Of a DNA stretch of 64,000 bases, positions 53,514 through 62,825 are shown piece after piece (position 1 is the stretch's first letter; each line of letters opens with the position of its first letter). The notes under the pieces were generated by a model. It ran no database searches and had not been told where the DNA came from. It saw nothing but the letters and a program-made list of their open reading frames with translations. The position numbers and the translations under genes are program-made. Source of the stretch: Brevibacillus borstelensis (GTDB taxonomy: Bacteria > Bacillota > Bacilli > Brevibacillales > Brevibacillaceae); NCBI RefSeq assembly GCF_003710865.1, contig NZ_RHHO01000016.1, positions 1-64,000 on the forward strand, in the 5' to 3' direction.

Positions 53514-54179
53514 CTACTTCCGGCTGAACTTGATGACGAGCCTGTCGCCCACCATCTGCAGGATCTGAACCAACACAAGCAAAATACATACCGTCACGAC
53601 CATGACGTCTGTCTGGAAGCGCTGATACCCGTACCGGATCGCCAGGTCTCCCAAGCCTCCGCCGCCGATGACCCCGGACATCGCCGTGTAGGACACGAGC
53701 GACACCGTGGTAATCGTAATCCCGGCGATCAGCCCCGAACGGGATTCCGGCAAGAGCACGCTGCGGATAATTTGCCAGTTGGAAGCACCCATCGATTGCG
53801 CCGCTTCAATCACGCCGCGATCAACCTCGCGCAGGGAGGTCTCCACCAGTCTGGCGAAAAAGGGAGCCGCCCCGATCACCAACGGAGGAATCGAGCCCTT
53901 TACCCCGAGTGAGGTGCCGACGAGCATTTTGGTAACAGGAATCAGCAGGATCATCAGGATGATGAATGGCACCGAACGCAAAACGTTTACGACAAAGGAT
54001 GAGATCGAATAAAACGCGCGATTCTCCAAAAGCTGGCCTCTGGATGTGAGAAACAGCAAAATGCCCAGCGGCAGCCCGATAACGACGGTAAACAAGGTGG
54101 AAAAGCCAAGCATCGTCAACGTATCCTGCGTTCCCTTCCAAATTTCCGCCCAGTCTATATTTTTAAGCGTGAATCCCAT
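53514..54179 (-). CDS. metI: Methionine ABC transporter permease MetI
   Basis: The 221-residue permease has five membrane helices and the EAA loop VIEAAQSMGASNWQIIRSVLLPES. GFSTLFTVVIGLPLGILLF starts the domain. It begins one nt after metN and precedes metQ. Confidence 0.95.
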   Translation of the reverse strand: MGFTLKNIDWAEIWKGTQDTLTMLGFSTLFTVVIGLPLGILLFLTSRGQLLENRAFYSISSFVVNVLRSVPFIILMILLIPVTKMLVGTSLGVKGSIPPLVIGAAPFFARLVETSLREVDRGVIEAAQSMGASNWQIIRSVLLPESRSGLIAGITITTVSLVSYTAMSGVIGGGGLGDLAIRYGYQRFQTDVMVVTVCILLVLVQILQMVGDRLVIKFSRK

Positions 54180-54180
54180 T

Positions 54181-55194
54181 TTAAATCACCTCCACTTCCA
54201 GGCCGCGCTGACGAAGCGTATCGACAGCTTTCCTGTTCTGCTGCGCATCCCCGCCCAACTCGATCACGAGCTGGCCATATGGGGTGTCTTTCATACGCGA
54301 AATGGTTCCTTGCAGGATACTGAACACCGTACCTGTTTCCTGCATCGTTTGGAACAGAATCGGCTGGTAGGTTTGTTCTCCGAGGAACGTGACCCGCAGG
54401 ATCGTCCGTTCGCCTGACGCCTTTTCATGAGCAACGGCAGCCCGCAGCTCGCTGGAGTCTGCTACTTGCTCCACGAACTCCTGTGTCGTCGGATGCTGCG
54501 GCTTCAAGAACACATCCAGAACATTGCCCATTTCTACGATGTGCCCTCCGTCAATGACACCGACCCGGTCGCAAATGGAGCGGATGACGTGCATTTCGTG
54601 CGTAATGAGGACGATCGTCAAGCCCAGCTTCCGGTTGATGTCCAAAAGAAGCGCCAGAATGGAGTTGGTCGTCTGCGGGTCCAAAGCGGATGTCGCTTCG
54701 TCGCACAGCAGCACCTTGGGGTCGCTCGCCAGCGCCCGGGCAATGCCGACACGCTGCTTTTGTCCGCCTGACAATTGTGCTGGATACTTGTCGCGGTGCT
54801 GTTCCAGCCCTACCAACGCCAGCATTTCCTTCACCTTTTTGTCGATCTCCGCCTTGGGCCGCTTGGCCAGCTTGAGCGGAAACGCGACGTTCTCCCCGAC
54901 TGTAGCCGACGAGAGCAGGTTGAAGTGTTGAAAAATCATTCCGATATGCCGCCGCTGTTCCTGGAGCTTGCCTTCATCCAGCTTGGTCAGATCAACCCCG
55001 TCTACAATGACGCTGCCTGCTGTCGGACGTTCCAACAGGTTGATGCAGCGAATCAGCGTACTTTTGCCGGCACCGGAATGTCCGATGATGCCGAAAATTT
55101 CCCCCTTCTCGATCGAGAGGTCAATTCCGCGCAGCGCAGGTGTTTTATGGCCTTTTACAATGTAGTCTTTTTTCAGATTCTGCAACCGAATCAT
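54181..55194 (-). CDS. metN: Methionine ABC transporter ATP-binding protein MetN
   Basis: The 337-residue ATPase has Walker A GHSGAGKST, Q-loop MIFQHFNLLSSATV, signature LSGGQKQRVGIARAL, Walker B VLLCDEATSALDPQ, and a C-terminal NIL regulatory domain (about 265-335) that binds methionine for feedback inhibition. ATG at 55194 follows GGGAGGTG. A SAM-I riboswitch precedes it, confirming methionine as substrate class. Confidence 0.96.
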   Translation of the reverse strand: MIRLQNLKKDYIVKGHKTPALRGIDLSIEKGEIFGIIGHSGAGKSTLIRCINLLERPTAGSVIVDGVDLTKLDEGKLQEQRRHIGMIFQHFNLLSSATVGENVAFPLKLAKRPKAEIDKKVKEMLALVGLEQHRDKYPAQLSGGQKQRVGIARALASDPKVLLCDEATSALDPQTTNSILALLLDINRKLGLTIVLITHEMHVIRSICDRVGVIDGGHIVEMGNVLDVFLKPQHPTTQEFVEQVADSSELRAAVAHEKASGERTILRVTFLGEQTYQPILFQTMQETGTVFSILQGTISRMKDTPYGQLVIELGGDAQQNRKAVDTLRQRGLEVEVI

Positions 55195-55219
55195 CCGGTT
55201 CACCTCCCATTACAATCAA

Positions 55220-55251
55220 CAGCCCCTTTTTCATCAGGCGAAAAAGGGGCT
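55220..55251 (-). terminator. Expression-platform hairpin of the SAM-I riboswitch
   Basis: AGCCCCTTTTTC (55221-55232) pairs with GAAAAAGGGGCT (55240-55251). It lies between the aptamer and metN. Only a weak T tract (GTTGATTG) follows on the minus strand. Confidence 0.7.
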
Positions 55252-55279
55252 GCACCGCATTATACGATCGCATTCACCC

Positions 55280-55397
55280 TTCTCATCTGTCAAGATTCTA
55301 CAATCTTGTAGGAATTGGCACCGCGCCACCCATCAGAATCGATGAGCCGGTTGCCGGGCTTCATAGGGCCTGTCCCTCCGCCGCTCTGGATAAGAAG
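55280..55397 (-). promoter_or_regulatory. SAM-I riboswitch (S box) of metNIQ
   Basis: Read on the minus strand the aptamer starts with CTTCTTATCCAGAG and ends GATGAGAAG; these ends form P1 (55389-55397 with 55280-55288). Conserved S-box parts are GGAGGGACAGGCCC, TATGAAGCCCGGCAACC and GGTGCCAATTCC. SAM should stabilise the aptamer and switch off metNIQ. Confidence 0.96.
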
Positions 55398-55452
55398 AAT
55401 TCTACGTATATTTAGTTTGAAGAACTTTATTTCTTTTTATGATACAAAACGG

Positions 55453-55482
55453 ATTATATGCTATACCAAAATAGAAAGTCAA
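55453..55482 (-). promoter_or_regulatory. Promoter of the SAM-I leader and metNIQ
   Basis: TTGACT (55477-55482) and TATAAT (55453-55458) on the minus strand are 18 nt apart. Transcription would start about 50 nt before the aptamer. The promoter abuts the gerC stop codon. Confidence 0.75.
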
Positions 55483-55489
55483 TGGGCAA

Positions 55490-56641
55490 TTAATCCAACA
55501 CGCCGTTGCGGACAATTTCTACATCGATGTTGTAATCGAAGCGGGACTTCCTGTACATCTCATGCCACTGATCGTGAGACAGCTTCCGCGCCCCGCGGAA
55601 TTTTGCCCGGTATAATTCCCCGAACCCAAAGGGGTCTACCTCCCATTTTTGCATTTTGGCGACGACCTTGGCCAAATCCTGCTTCATGTTTTCAGACAAG
55701 GCCTGCTCCATTTTTCTGAGTACCTCCGGTTGTTCTATTTTTAACGGTATTGACATTTCCAGAATGCGTGTCCGTACTTTCACATCGACCTTGTAGGTCA
55801 GTGGATTCGTACTGACAATATCGACGTGGGCCTTGCTGCTCAGCGTATCAAATACCATTTGGATGTCAGGGCCGGTTGTGTTCTTCTTTTTCGGCTTTAC
55901 CCCCATCCTCTCCGGATCTACCGACGTTTCGTACGTTCCCGCTCGATAAGCATCATGAACTAGCTTGATGTGAAAGGCTTCCTTTGGAGGAATCCAGCCG
56001 ACATATTTGTCCTTGTGAAACAGAGCCACGCCTTTGATCCTCACCTCATCCCCTTTCCTCTCAAGAAAAGGGACGTAAGGGTCGATTCCCTCGCTGAAGT
56101 AGGAGCGGTAAAACTCATGGAGAGTAGGAGACGGAATTTTGTCATCCTCTACGTTGTGCCGGATCAATTGGTAGAGGTAAATGCCAATATTGCCTTCCTC
56201 TTTGAATTTGTACGTCAGCAAATCGTAGGTTTGGCCCTCAATGACACTTAAATAAACCCGGCTTCCAATCGAGGGGTCGCGGTACAGAGTGTCCACAATG
56301 CTGCCTATCCCTTTTCTGGCCAGCTCCTCGCTGTACATCGCGACCCGAAGCTGCCCGCCCAGCACTTCTTTGTCTGACTGCAGGTTGGCCTTGTCGCGAA
56401 TGCCCTTGCTCGTCAGACTGATGCCGGACATCACCTGCACTTTTTCTTCAGCCTCGGGATTGATGGAGGGCATCACCACCGTTCCGCGTATGTTCCCGTC
56501 CTTTAACAGGTCATATCCCGCCACCGTAATCATTCCAAGCTCATCAAAAATTTGCGTCCTGATACAGCCGCTGAGCAGAACAGAACATAGAAGGAGCACG
56601 GCTCCCGCTCTCAGGAGCCGCTTATTTCCGGATCTCGGCAC
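55490..56641 (-). CDS. Spore germination receptor lipoprotein, GerC family
   Basis: The 383-residue lipoprotein (lipobox LLSGC, Cys about 26) is the C subunit of a Ger(x)C nutrient germination receptor in the spore inner membrane. It has the family start of mature protein RTQIFDELGMITVAGYD, then GQLRVAMYSEELARKGI, SRVYLSVIEGQ and the C-terminal domain III FDYNIDVEIVRNG. GTG at 56641 follows GGAGGGAGG by 6-8 nt and overlaps gerB by 31 nt. Since gerA upstream is broken, this subunit may be without its complete receptor. Confidence 0.9.
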   Translation of the reverse strand: MPRSGNKRLLRAGAVLLLCSVLLSGCIRTQIFDELGMITVAGYDLLKDGNIRGTVVMPSINPEAEEKVQVMSGISLTSKGIRDKANLQSDKEVLGGQLRVAMYSEELARKGIGSIVDTLYRDPSIGSRVYLSVIEGQTYDLLTYKFKEEGNIGIYLYQLIRHNVEDDKIPSPTLHEFYRSYFSEGIDPYVPFLERKGDEVRIKGVALFHKDKYVGWIPPKEAFHIKLVHDAYRAGTYETSVDPERMGVKPKKKNTTGPDIQMVFDTLSSKAHVDIVSTNPLTYKVDVKVRTRILEMSIPLKIEQPEVLRKMEQALSENMKQDLAKVVAKMQKWEVDPFGFGELYRAKFRGARKLSHDQWHEMYRKSRFDYNIDVEIVRNGVLD

Positions 56642-57747
56642 GATGAATCCTCCCTCCTGTTCCACCGCCGTTTGATCAGAACTCCCAACAATAGGACATA
56701 AGGGTAAATCACAGCCATGTACAAGCTAACGTACGACATGCGATCGATGATGTAATTGGCTGCATGTCTCGAGACAAAAAATTGCATCGCAATAAAGATG
56801 ACCGCGCCGATGATGTACAAAACCCGCTTCTGGTTCCAGCCAAACATTCTTTTGCACCCCCTGGAGGCGGACCACATATACAGCATGACGTTGGGCAGGA
56901 TGATCAGCATCCACAGGGAGATGGCAAGGTACTCGAACCGCTCCAGAAACGGGAAATACACGACGGTCTTGATCTGCAGCGTTGGCCATATCGTTCGTAT
57001 GAGCTGGCCTTCGCTGAAGAATATGAGCGAGATGATCATCAGGACGACGTAGATGAAATTGGTAATGAACGCTCCCCACTGGGCATGCCGATGCAAACGC
57101 GTTTTATCTCCGACGTAGGGGTAAATCGAATACAACACTTCATACCCGACGGAGGTAAAGGCCATGATCAGTGCCCCCTTTAGAAGCTGCTTGAAATCTG
57201 CCTCCATAACCGGCAAAAGATAGTGCCAGCGGGCGTATTCCAACGTGAAGTAGAGATCAAAAAAAAGCCAGATCGTGATAAACACCGAAATGATCGCGTA
57301 GCCGGTAATCACCCGAATACCACCGAGGACAGTGTACATCGCAAGAAATAACAATATCGAGCCAAGTATCCAGATCGGAATCCCTGGAAAAATCCATGAT
57401 TGTACGACTTCTATGTACCCCCGCAGGATGACCATCGCCATTGCGATGAAGTAGAGGATGTACAGAAGGCTGAATAGGTTGCCGATGATTTTCCCGTACA
57501 CATCCCGATGTATCCCGAATAAATCTGCGGACGGGTAGTGCCTCAGTGTCCGGCATATGATCCAAATCGTAAGATGCGACAGCAGTCCCGCGATGGCTAC
57601 GGAAATCCATGCGTCATGGCCGGATTCGGCTGCGACCACCCGCTGATAGCCTAATATTCCTACCCTTATTTGCGTCGACATGACAACGAAGCCGGTCATG
57701 TAAGGAGCTATGGTCGTCGTTGGTTTGGGCTGAACATTGATCTTCAT
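56611..57747 (-). CDS. Spore germination receptor permease-like subunit, GerB family
   Basis: The 378-residue membrane protein has ten helices and belongs to the GerB/endospore germination permease group of the APC superfamily: MTGFVVMSTQIRVGILGYQR at the first helix, HDAWISVAIAGL, and FTSVGYEVLYSIYPYV near the middle. It is the likely nutrient-sensing subunit. GGGAGGAGCC precedes the ATG, 9 nt after gerA. Confidence 0.92.
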   Translation of the reverse strand: MKINVQPKPTTTIAPYMTGFVVMSTQIRVGILGYQRVVAAESGHDAWISVAIAGLLSHLTIWIICRTLRHYPSADLFGIHRDVYGKIIGNLFSLLYILYFIAMAMVILRGYIEVVQSWIFPGIPIWILGSILLFLAMYTVLGGIRVITGYAIISVFITIWLFFDLYFTLEYARWHYLLPVMEADFKQLLKGALIMAFTSVGYEVLYSIYPYVGDKTRLHRHAQWGAFITNFIYVVLMIISLIFFSEGQLIRTIWPTLQIKTVVYFPFLERFEYLAISLWMLIILPNVMLYMWSASRGCKRMFGWNQKRVLYIIGAVIFIAMQFFVSRHAANYIIDRMSYVSLYMAVIYPYVLLLGVLIKRRWNRREDSSCRDPEISGS

Positions 57748-57756
57748 GGCTCCTCC

Positions 57757-59214
57757 CTACTCATCTTCATCAAAATTATGGATTTGGCGTGCTCGTTGCT
57801 TGTTGTAGCGATAAGGCTTGCCGTTTTGAAAAAACTCGAGACGTTTGGCAAGGAACGCAAAGGGAGCCCGGATGAAGCTGTTTTTCCAGTCGATGAGGCG
57901 AACCGGATAAAGCGGGGAGAGGTACGGTCTTCCCAAGCTCGTCAGCCGCAAGAGATGGCTGATGAGGAAGCTGACCGCCATCATGATTCCGATCAGACCA
58001 AGCAGCCCCGCCATCAAAATGATGGGAAAGCGAATCACGCGGATCGTAGAGCCGATCACGTAGCTGGGAGCGATAAAGGATGACAAGGCTCCGAGCGCAA
58101 CAATGATAATCAAGATGTTGCTGGTAAAGCCCGCCTGCACGGATGCTTGCCCAATCACGATACCGCCAACGATGCCAATCGTCTGTCCTACTTTGGTAGG
58201 AAGCCTTGCCCCTGCTTCTCTCAAGAGTTCAATAATAATCTCCATCATCAAAGCTTCAAACAGAGGCGGAAATGGGACTCTGGCCCGGGACTGTGCGAGT
58301 GACAAAGGAGATCAGCCGGAATCATTTCGTAGTGAAAAGTGAGTGCCGCCACGTAAAGCGGTGTAAATAGCAGGGAAGCGATCATCGCGGAGACACGGAG
58401 AACCCGGTTAAACGTGGCAATGCTCCAACGGAAGTAATAGTCATCCGGCGACTCAAAAAAGTGGATTAACGCAGTTGGCCCAAGCAGCACAAACGGACTT
58501 CCCTGCATCAATATGGCCACCTGACCCTTCCGCAAAGCGCTTGAGACGCGATCCGGCCGCTCCGTTTGCAGCAATGTGGGAAAAACGGTAATTTCATTGT
58601 CCGCTATGTACTGAGCCAAAATGTTGACTTCAACAAGTCCATCCACCTCCAAATCTTGTATCCGTTGACGGATGGTTTGAACATGCTCCGGATTCGCCGT
58701 TCCCTCCATGTACAGGATGGCGACTTCCTGCGGCACGCTTTTCCCAACCCATAGCTGCTCGTGAAATAGCTGAGGGGAGGCAAGGTATTTGCGAATGATC
58801 GACAGATTCATATCAAGATCTTCAACGAACGCTACTTGCGGGCCAAGTACGTTGGTCTCGATTTCCGGCCTTTGCAAATTGCGTGTTGCCACCCCGCTGG
58901 CAGGTATCGCCAATCCATAGGGAGCTCCGCTTACATGAATGTAAATGGCACCCTTGAGCAACTGGTTGATGACCTGCTCCTGCCGGGATTATCCGCTGAG
59001 AGGCCGGGACACCGAGCCGATTTTCCACCTCGCTGATCGTTGCGTTCTGGAGATCGAGCTGCCTCAGCTCCGGCAAAACCTTTGTGTAGACAACCTTGTT
59101 GTCAGCCATGCTGGACAGAAAATAAATCCGTACACGGCCTTCTTGTTCGTCAACATGCTCGACAATCAGGTCTGCTGTATGGGAAAACCAGTCACGGATG
59201 ACATCGGAAGCCAC
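57757..59214 (-). pseudogene. Spore germination receptor subunit GerA family, two frameshifts
   Basis: Three frames together encode one GerA protein. Frame one (from GTG 59214 after AGGAGGGG) runs through ATISEVENRLGVPASQRII; frame two takes over at QEQVINQLLKGAIYIHVSG and runs to FHYEMIPADLL; frame three continues SLAQSRARVPFPPLFEALMM to the end with several membrane helices. The first switch is repaired by removing one C from CCC near 58988, the second by adding one T to TTT near 58300. Both lie in short homopolymers, so either real decay or sequence error is possible. It heads a gerA-gerB-gerC operon with intact B and C. Confidence 0.9.
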
Positions 59215-59274
59215 CACTTCCCCTCCTAACACATGGGATACGGCTAGTTTTCCCCAATCTCTCCGATTGATGGC

Positions 59275-59307
59275 AAAAAAAAACGACACGCTTATCTTTG
59301 CGTGTCG
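59275..59307 (-). terminator. Terminator of the LCP gene
   Basis: CGACACGC (59284-59291) pairs with GCGTGTCG (59300-59307); a T9 run follows on the minus strand. The LCP stop codon is in the loop. Confidence 0.85.
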
Positions 59308-60296
59308 CTGCTTGTTTGCTGCGGAATGGAAGACGTCTCTTTTTCTTCTTTGAGCGGAGGCTGCAGCGCTTCCTGAATAAACGCTTGCACCTTGTCCACG
59401 TCGGGAATCAATACCGAGCCGGCCCGATGAGATTCACGGAAAGTTCCCATCGGCGGCAGCTGATACTGCCCCGGCTGCTGCGTGTCCAGCGAAAGCCCCA
59501 ATCCGGCCAGCTTCAACATATCCATAGAGCTGATGTTCGTCTGCACGTATGGAGTGATCTGTTTTAAAATGGAAGGAAGCTGAATCAGGGTCGTTCCGTT
59601 TTTCATCTGGCTGGCAAGAGCAGCCATCAGCTTGCGCTGCCGCTCTGTCCGGGTGTAGTCGGAAGTAGCGTCATGGCGGAAACGAACGTATTGCAGCGCT
59701 TTGGTTCCATCAAGCCGTTGCAGTCCTTTTTTCAGATCGATGTCATACATGCCTTTGTCTGTCGGGTCGCGGTAGCGCATGTTTTTTTCCACATCGATCT
59801 CCACACCGCCGACAGCATCGATCAGGTGCCTGAAGCCTTCAAAATCAGTAATGACATATCTGTCAACGGAAAGACCCGTCAGTTGGCTGACCGTTTCCAT
59901 CGCCAATTCCGGTCCGCCCTCTACGATAGCAGCATTGATGCGTGAACTGCCGTGACCGGGTATCTCTACATACGTATCGCGCAAAATGGAAAACAAATCG
60001 TATCTTTTGGTCACCGGGTCAACGCTCACAAGCATCATGGAGTCTGAACGGGGAAGCCCATTGTTCTTCATGCCGCGCCGGTCTACCCCCATGAGGAGAA
60101 TATTGACCCGGTCCTTTCCATCCCATACAGGCATCTCCGCTGCCTTGGTCGTCTCCCCCGGCTCCTGCCGATGTTCGATGACGTTGGGCGCTTGTATGTC
60201 TTCAGCAAACTGATAAAATGCGTATCCGTAATAACCTCCTGCCACAATGACGACGAGGAGAAGCATAAACAACAGTCGTTTTAATGTACGAATCAA
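59292..60296 (-). CDS. LytR-CpsA-Psr family cell-wall polymer ligase
   Basis: LCP enzymes attach teichoic acids or other anionic polymers to peptidoglycan. The 334-residue protein has a single N-terminal anchor (about 8-28) and the LCP domain: RVNILLMGVDRR, RSDSMMLVSVDP, SILRDTYVEIPGHGSSRINAA, and YVRFRHDATSDYTRTERQR with the conserved Arg and Asp residues. The TTG at 60296 is taken as start since GGTGGAG lies 6 nt before it. Divergent from the MFS gene. Confidence 0.92.
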   Translation of the reverse strand: MIRTLKRLLFMLLLVVIVAGGYYGYAFYQFAEDIQAPNVIEHRQEPGETTKAAEMPVWDGKDRVNILLMGVDRRGMKNNGLPRSDSMMLVSVDPVTKRYDLFSILRDTYVEIPGHGSSRINAAIVEGGPELAMETVSQLTGLSVDRYVITDFEGFRHLIDAVGGVEIDVEKNMRYRDPTDKGMYDIDLKKGLQRLDGTKALQYVRFRHDATSDYTRTERQRKLMAALASQMKNGTTLIQLPSILKQITPYVQTNISSMDMLKLAGLGLSLDTQQPGQYQLPPMGTFRESHRAGSVLIPDVDKVQAFIQEALQPPLKEEKETSSIPQQTSSDTQR

Positions 60297-60484
60297 GCAT
60301 AACTCCACCTTTGTTTCTGTCTGAATGCGGTCAACTCCCACTTTGTCTAGTATACTCGAATCACGTCGAGATGGGGCAGCCTTTATTTGCCTGATGGCAG
60401 CTAATTTATAAACTTTTTGATTTACAATATTTAATAATTCAGCTATACTACTTCCAAAACGTACCGCAAAGGGGGAGGCCCAGC

Positions 60485-61726
60485 ATGATTTCACCAAGGG
60501 CATGGCTCCACCGCTATCCCCGGGAAGCCTGGCTGTTTCTTGCCGCCAGCTTTCTCAACTCTTCCGGCAGTGCCTTTATGTGGCCCTTGACGACCTTATA
60601 TGTCCATACCCAGCTGCACCGCTCCATGACCGAGGCCGGTTTTGTGCTCATGCTGCAATCGCTGGCAGGCATCGTCGGTCAATTTACCGGAGGATCCTTG
60701 TTTCATCGGGTCGGAGCCAAGCGGCTGATCGTAGGCTCACTCCTGCTGCAGGCTTGCTGTATGCTCGGAATCCTGCTCTTGGGCAACTGGTATCTATACA
60801 TCGGATTTATGATCGGTCTTGGCTTTTTGTTTAACGTGTCGAATCCCGCTATCCAGGCGTTTATCGGCTTTCGCTGGAAGGAGCAGCGGCGTGAACTGTT
60901 CAACATCGTGTATGTGGGCAACAACCTCGGCATGGCCGTAGGTACCGCGCTGGCTGGCGTGATTGCGGCCATTTCCTTTCACTTTACGTTTTTGTTCAAC
61001 AGTGTGAGCACGTTTCTTTTTGCCGGCTTTTTCTTTTTCTTCATGCGGAACATGTCTCACGATGAACTGGTCGGCTCGATGAGCGAAAAAACGGAAAAAC
61101 GGAGCCAAGGCTCGATGCGGCTGCTTCTGCGTTATCAAATATACCTGTTTATGGCGCTTGGTTCTACCTTCATTTTCTTCTCCACGACCGTTTGGAACAC
61201 GGGCGTCGCTCCCCACCTCACCTCGTCAGGCATGCCGCTGGCTGCCTACAGCTGGCTGTGGACGATCAACGGCATCGTCATATTTGCCGGACAGCCCGTC
61301 ACCTCCTGGTTGAAAAGGCTGGTAAAGCAAAATCTGTCCTCCCAGCTTGTCGCCAGTGCCATCGCTTACGGCGGGGGATTCGGGTTTATGCTGTTCTTTC
61401 ATGACAATTATGCGGCTTTTATCATCGGTATGATTATTACGACCTTTGGAGAAATGCTGATCGCTCCTACTGTCCCGACTTTTATCAGCGAGAAAACCGG
61501 GGAATCGGCCCCGTTTTATCTCGGAGCCGTAGGGGCCATTACATCAGGAGGCCGCTTGCTTGGACCGCTTTTTTTCGGGCAGATGTACGACGCGGGCGGG
61601 ATTGTTCCTGCGCTTACGCTGGCGACAGTAGTCTCGTCGGCTGCAGTCGTGCTGTGTCTGATCCATGCATCGTTCCATCGGGAGCGAAAGGGACGTGTGG
61701 AGGCTTCCGGCAAAACTGATTCATGA
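60485..61726 (+). CDS. MFS transporter
   Basis: The 413-residue protein has 12 membrane helices; between helices 2 and 3 the motif reads GGSLFHRVGAKRLIVGS, the MFS motif A. NIVYVGNNLGMAVGTALAGV is typical of the MDR-type (DHA) subgroup. AAAGGGGGAGG precedes the ATG. Monocistronic. Substrate unknown; a drug or metabolite exporter is likely. Confidence 0.88.
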   Translation: MISPRAWLHRYPREAWLFLAASFLNSSGSAFMWPLTTLYVHTQLHRSMTEAGFVLMLQSLAGIVGQFTGGSLFHRVGAKRLIVGSLLLQACCMLGILLLGNWYLYIGFMIGLGFLFNVSNPAIQAFIGFRWKEQRRELFNIVYVGNNLGMAVGTALAGVIAAISFHFTFLFNSVSTFLFAGFFFFFMRNMSHDELVGSMSEKTEKRSQGSMRLLLRYQIYLFMALGSTFIFFSTTVWNTGVAPHLTSSGMPLAAYSWLWTINGIVIFAGQPVTSWLKRLVKQNLSSQLVASAIAYGGGFGFMLFFHDNYAAFIIGMIITTFGEMLIAPTVPTFISEKTGESAPFYLGAVGAITSGGRLLGPLFFGQMYDAGGIVPALTLATVVSSAAVVLCLIHASFHRERKGRVEASGKTDS

Positions 61727-61730
61727 AAGC

Positions 61731-61820
61731 AAAAGAACGCGGCATCATAAACTGCCTCTCCATTTGTTTCGATATGTCTAACAAATGAGGAGTAGTTCAA
61801 TGACAATCCCGCGTTCTTTT
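61731..61820. terminator. Long hairpin terminator between convergent genes
   Basis: AAAAGAACGCGG (61731-61742) pairs with CCGCGTTCTTTT (61809-61820), and ATTTGTT/AACAAAT plus CCTC/GAGG extend the stem inward, giving a 90-nt imperfect hairpin. It can stop transcription from both the MFS gene and the aldo/keto reductase gene. Confidence 0.7.
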
Positions 61821-61851
61821 TTGTGTATTTATAGTCAAGCTTGCTTCTCTT

Positions 61852-62730
61852 CTACTCTTCCCACGCCAGCTTCGGCTGCCGGTACCACTCTCCGGACATC
61901 CATTCGCCTGCTTTCCAGCGCAGCACATCCGCACGGACCAGCGGCATGATCTGTTGAAAGAAGCTGACCCGTTCGATGTCCGTCATCGGAACAAAACGAT
62001 TCGCTGCGGCTACATCGGCTTCCAGCTCGTTCATTTTGCTGACGCCCAAGACGGCAGTCGATACAGGCAAGCTCCACGTATAGCGCAGCGCCTGCTCGGT
62101 CCAGGGGGCCAACTGTCCCAGCGCCATTACTTTCATGCCGATCACAGCGACCCCTTTTTCCACCGCCAGCGGCACGAACTCATGGGCAAAGCTGTAGATG
62201 AAATGATCAAGTGCGGATAGAGCGACCAAAGCGCTGTCAAACGGAAAACGGCGGATCGCTTCGGCGAGCAGCCGGGGGTCGGTATGTCCGCTGATGCTGA
62301 GCTTTCTGACCATTCCCTGTTCCCGCGCCTCGATCAGCGCTTCCAGCGCCCCGCCTTTGGCAAAAACGGCTTCCAGATCATGCGGCTGCATGACGTTATG
62401 CACCCGCCATTCATCCACGTAGTCTGTCCCGAGCCGCTTCAGACTGCCCTCCAAGTCTCGCAAAGCCAGATCCCTCGTACGGCCTCCGGTTTTTGTGGCG
62501 ATCCACACCTTGTCCCGCAATCCGCGCAAGCCCAGCCCGACCCGCGATTCGGACTGTCCGTCGCTGTAGCTGGGTGCTGTATCAAAGTAATTGACTCCGA
62601 GCTCTACAGCGCGCCTGATGATCGCAATCGCCTGTTCCTCCGTGCAATCATGCTCGTCTACAATCCGCTGGGCGCCAAAGCCAAGCAAGGAAACCTGGTG
62701 GGAGTCTCGTCCAAACGAACGGGTAAGCAT
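61852..62730 (-). CDS. Aldo/keto reductase
   Basis: The 292-residue NAD(P)H-dependent oxidoreductase has the active-site residues in GVNYFDTAPSYSDGQSE (Asp, Tyr), WIATKTGG (Lys) and VDEWRVHNV (His). The C-terminal part carries PVSTAVLGVSKMNELEADVA, the cofactor-binding region. ATG at 62730 follows AAAGGA by 8 nt. The substrate is unknown. Confidence 0.9.
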   Translation of the reverse strand: MLTRSFGRDSHQVSLLGFGAQRIVDEHDCTEEQAIAIIRRAVELGVNYFDTAPSYSDGQSESRVGLGLRGLRDKVWIATKTGGRTRDLALRDLEGSLKRLGTDYVDEWRVHNVMQPHDLEAVFAKGGALEALIEAREQGMVRKLSISGHTDPRLLAEAIRRFPFDSALVALSALDHFIYSFAHEFVPLAVEKGVAVIGMKVMALGQLAPWTEQALRYTWSLPVSTAVLGVSKMNELEADVAAANRFVPMTDIERVSFFQQIMPLVRADVLRWKAGEWMSGEWYRQPKLAWEE

Positions 62731-62769
62731 TGTTCTCATCCTTTCCAAGTGAAAAAGGGGCTACGATTT

Positions 62770-62799
62770 AACAAGACGCCCCCTTCGGAGCGTCTTGTT
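62770..62799 (-). terminator. Terminator-like hairpin after the bacilliredoxin gene
   Basis: AACAAGACGC (62770-62779) pairs with GCGTCTTGTT (62790-62799). Only a short T tract follows on the minus strand. Confidence 0.55.
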
Positions 62800-62825
62800 G
62801 ACAGTCTGTTATGATGTGCTGCACG

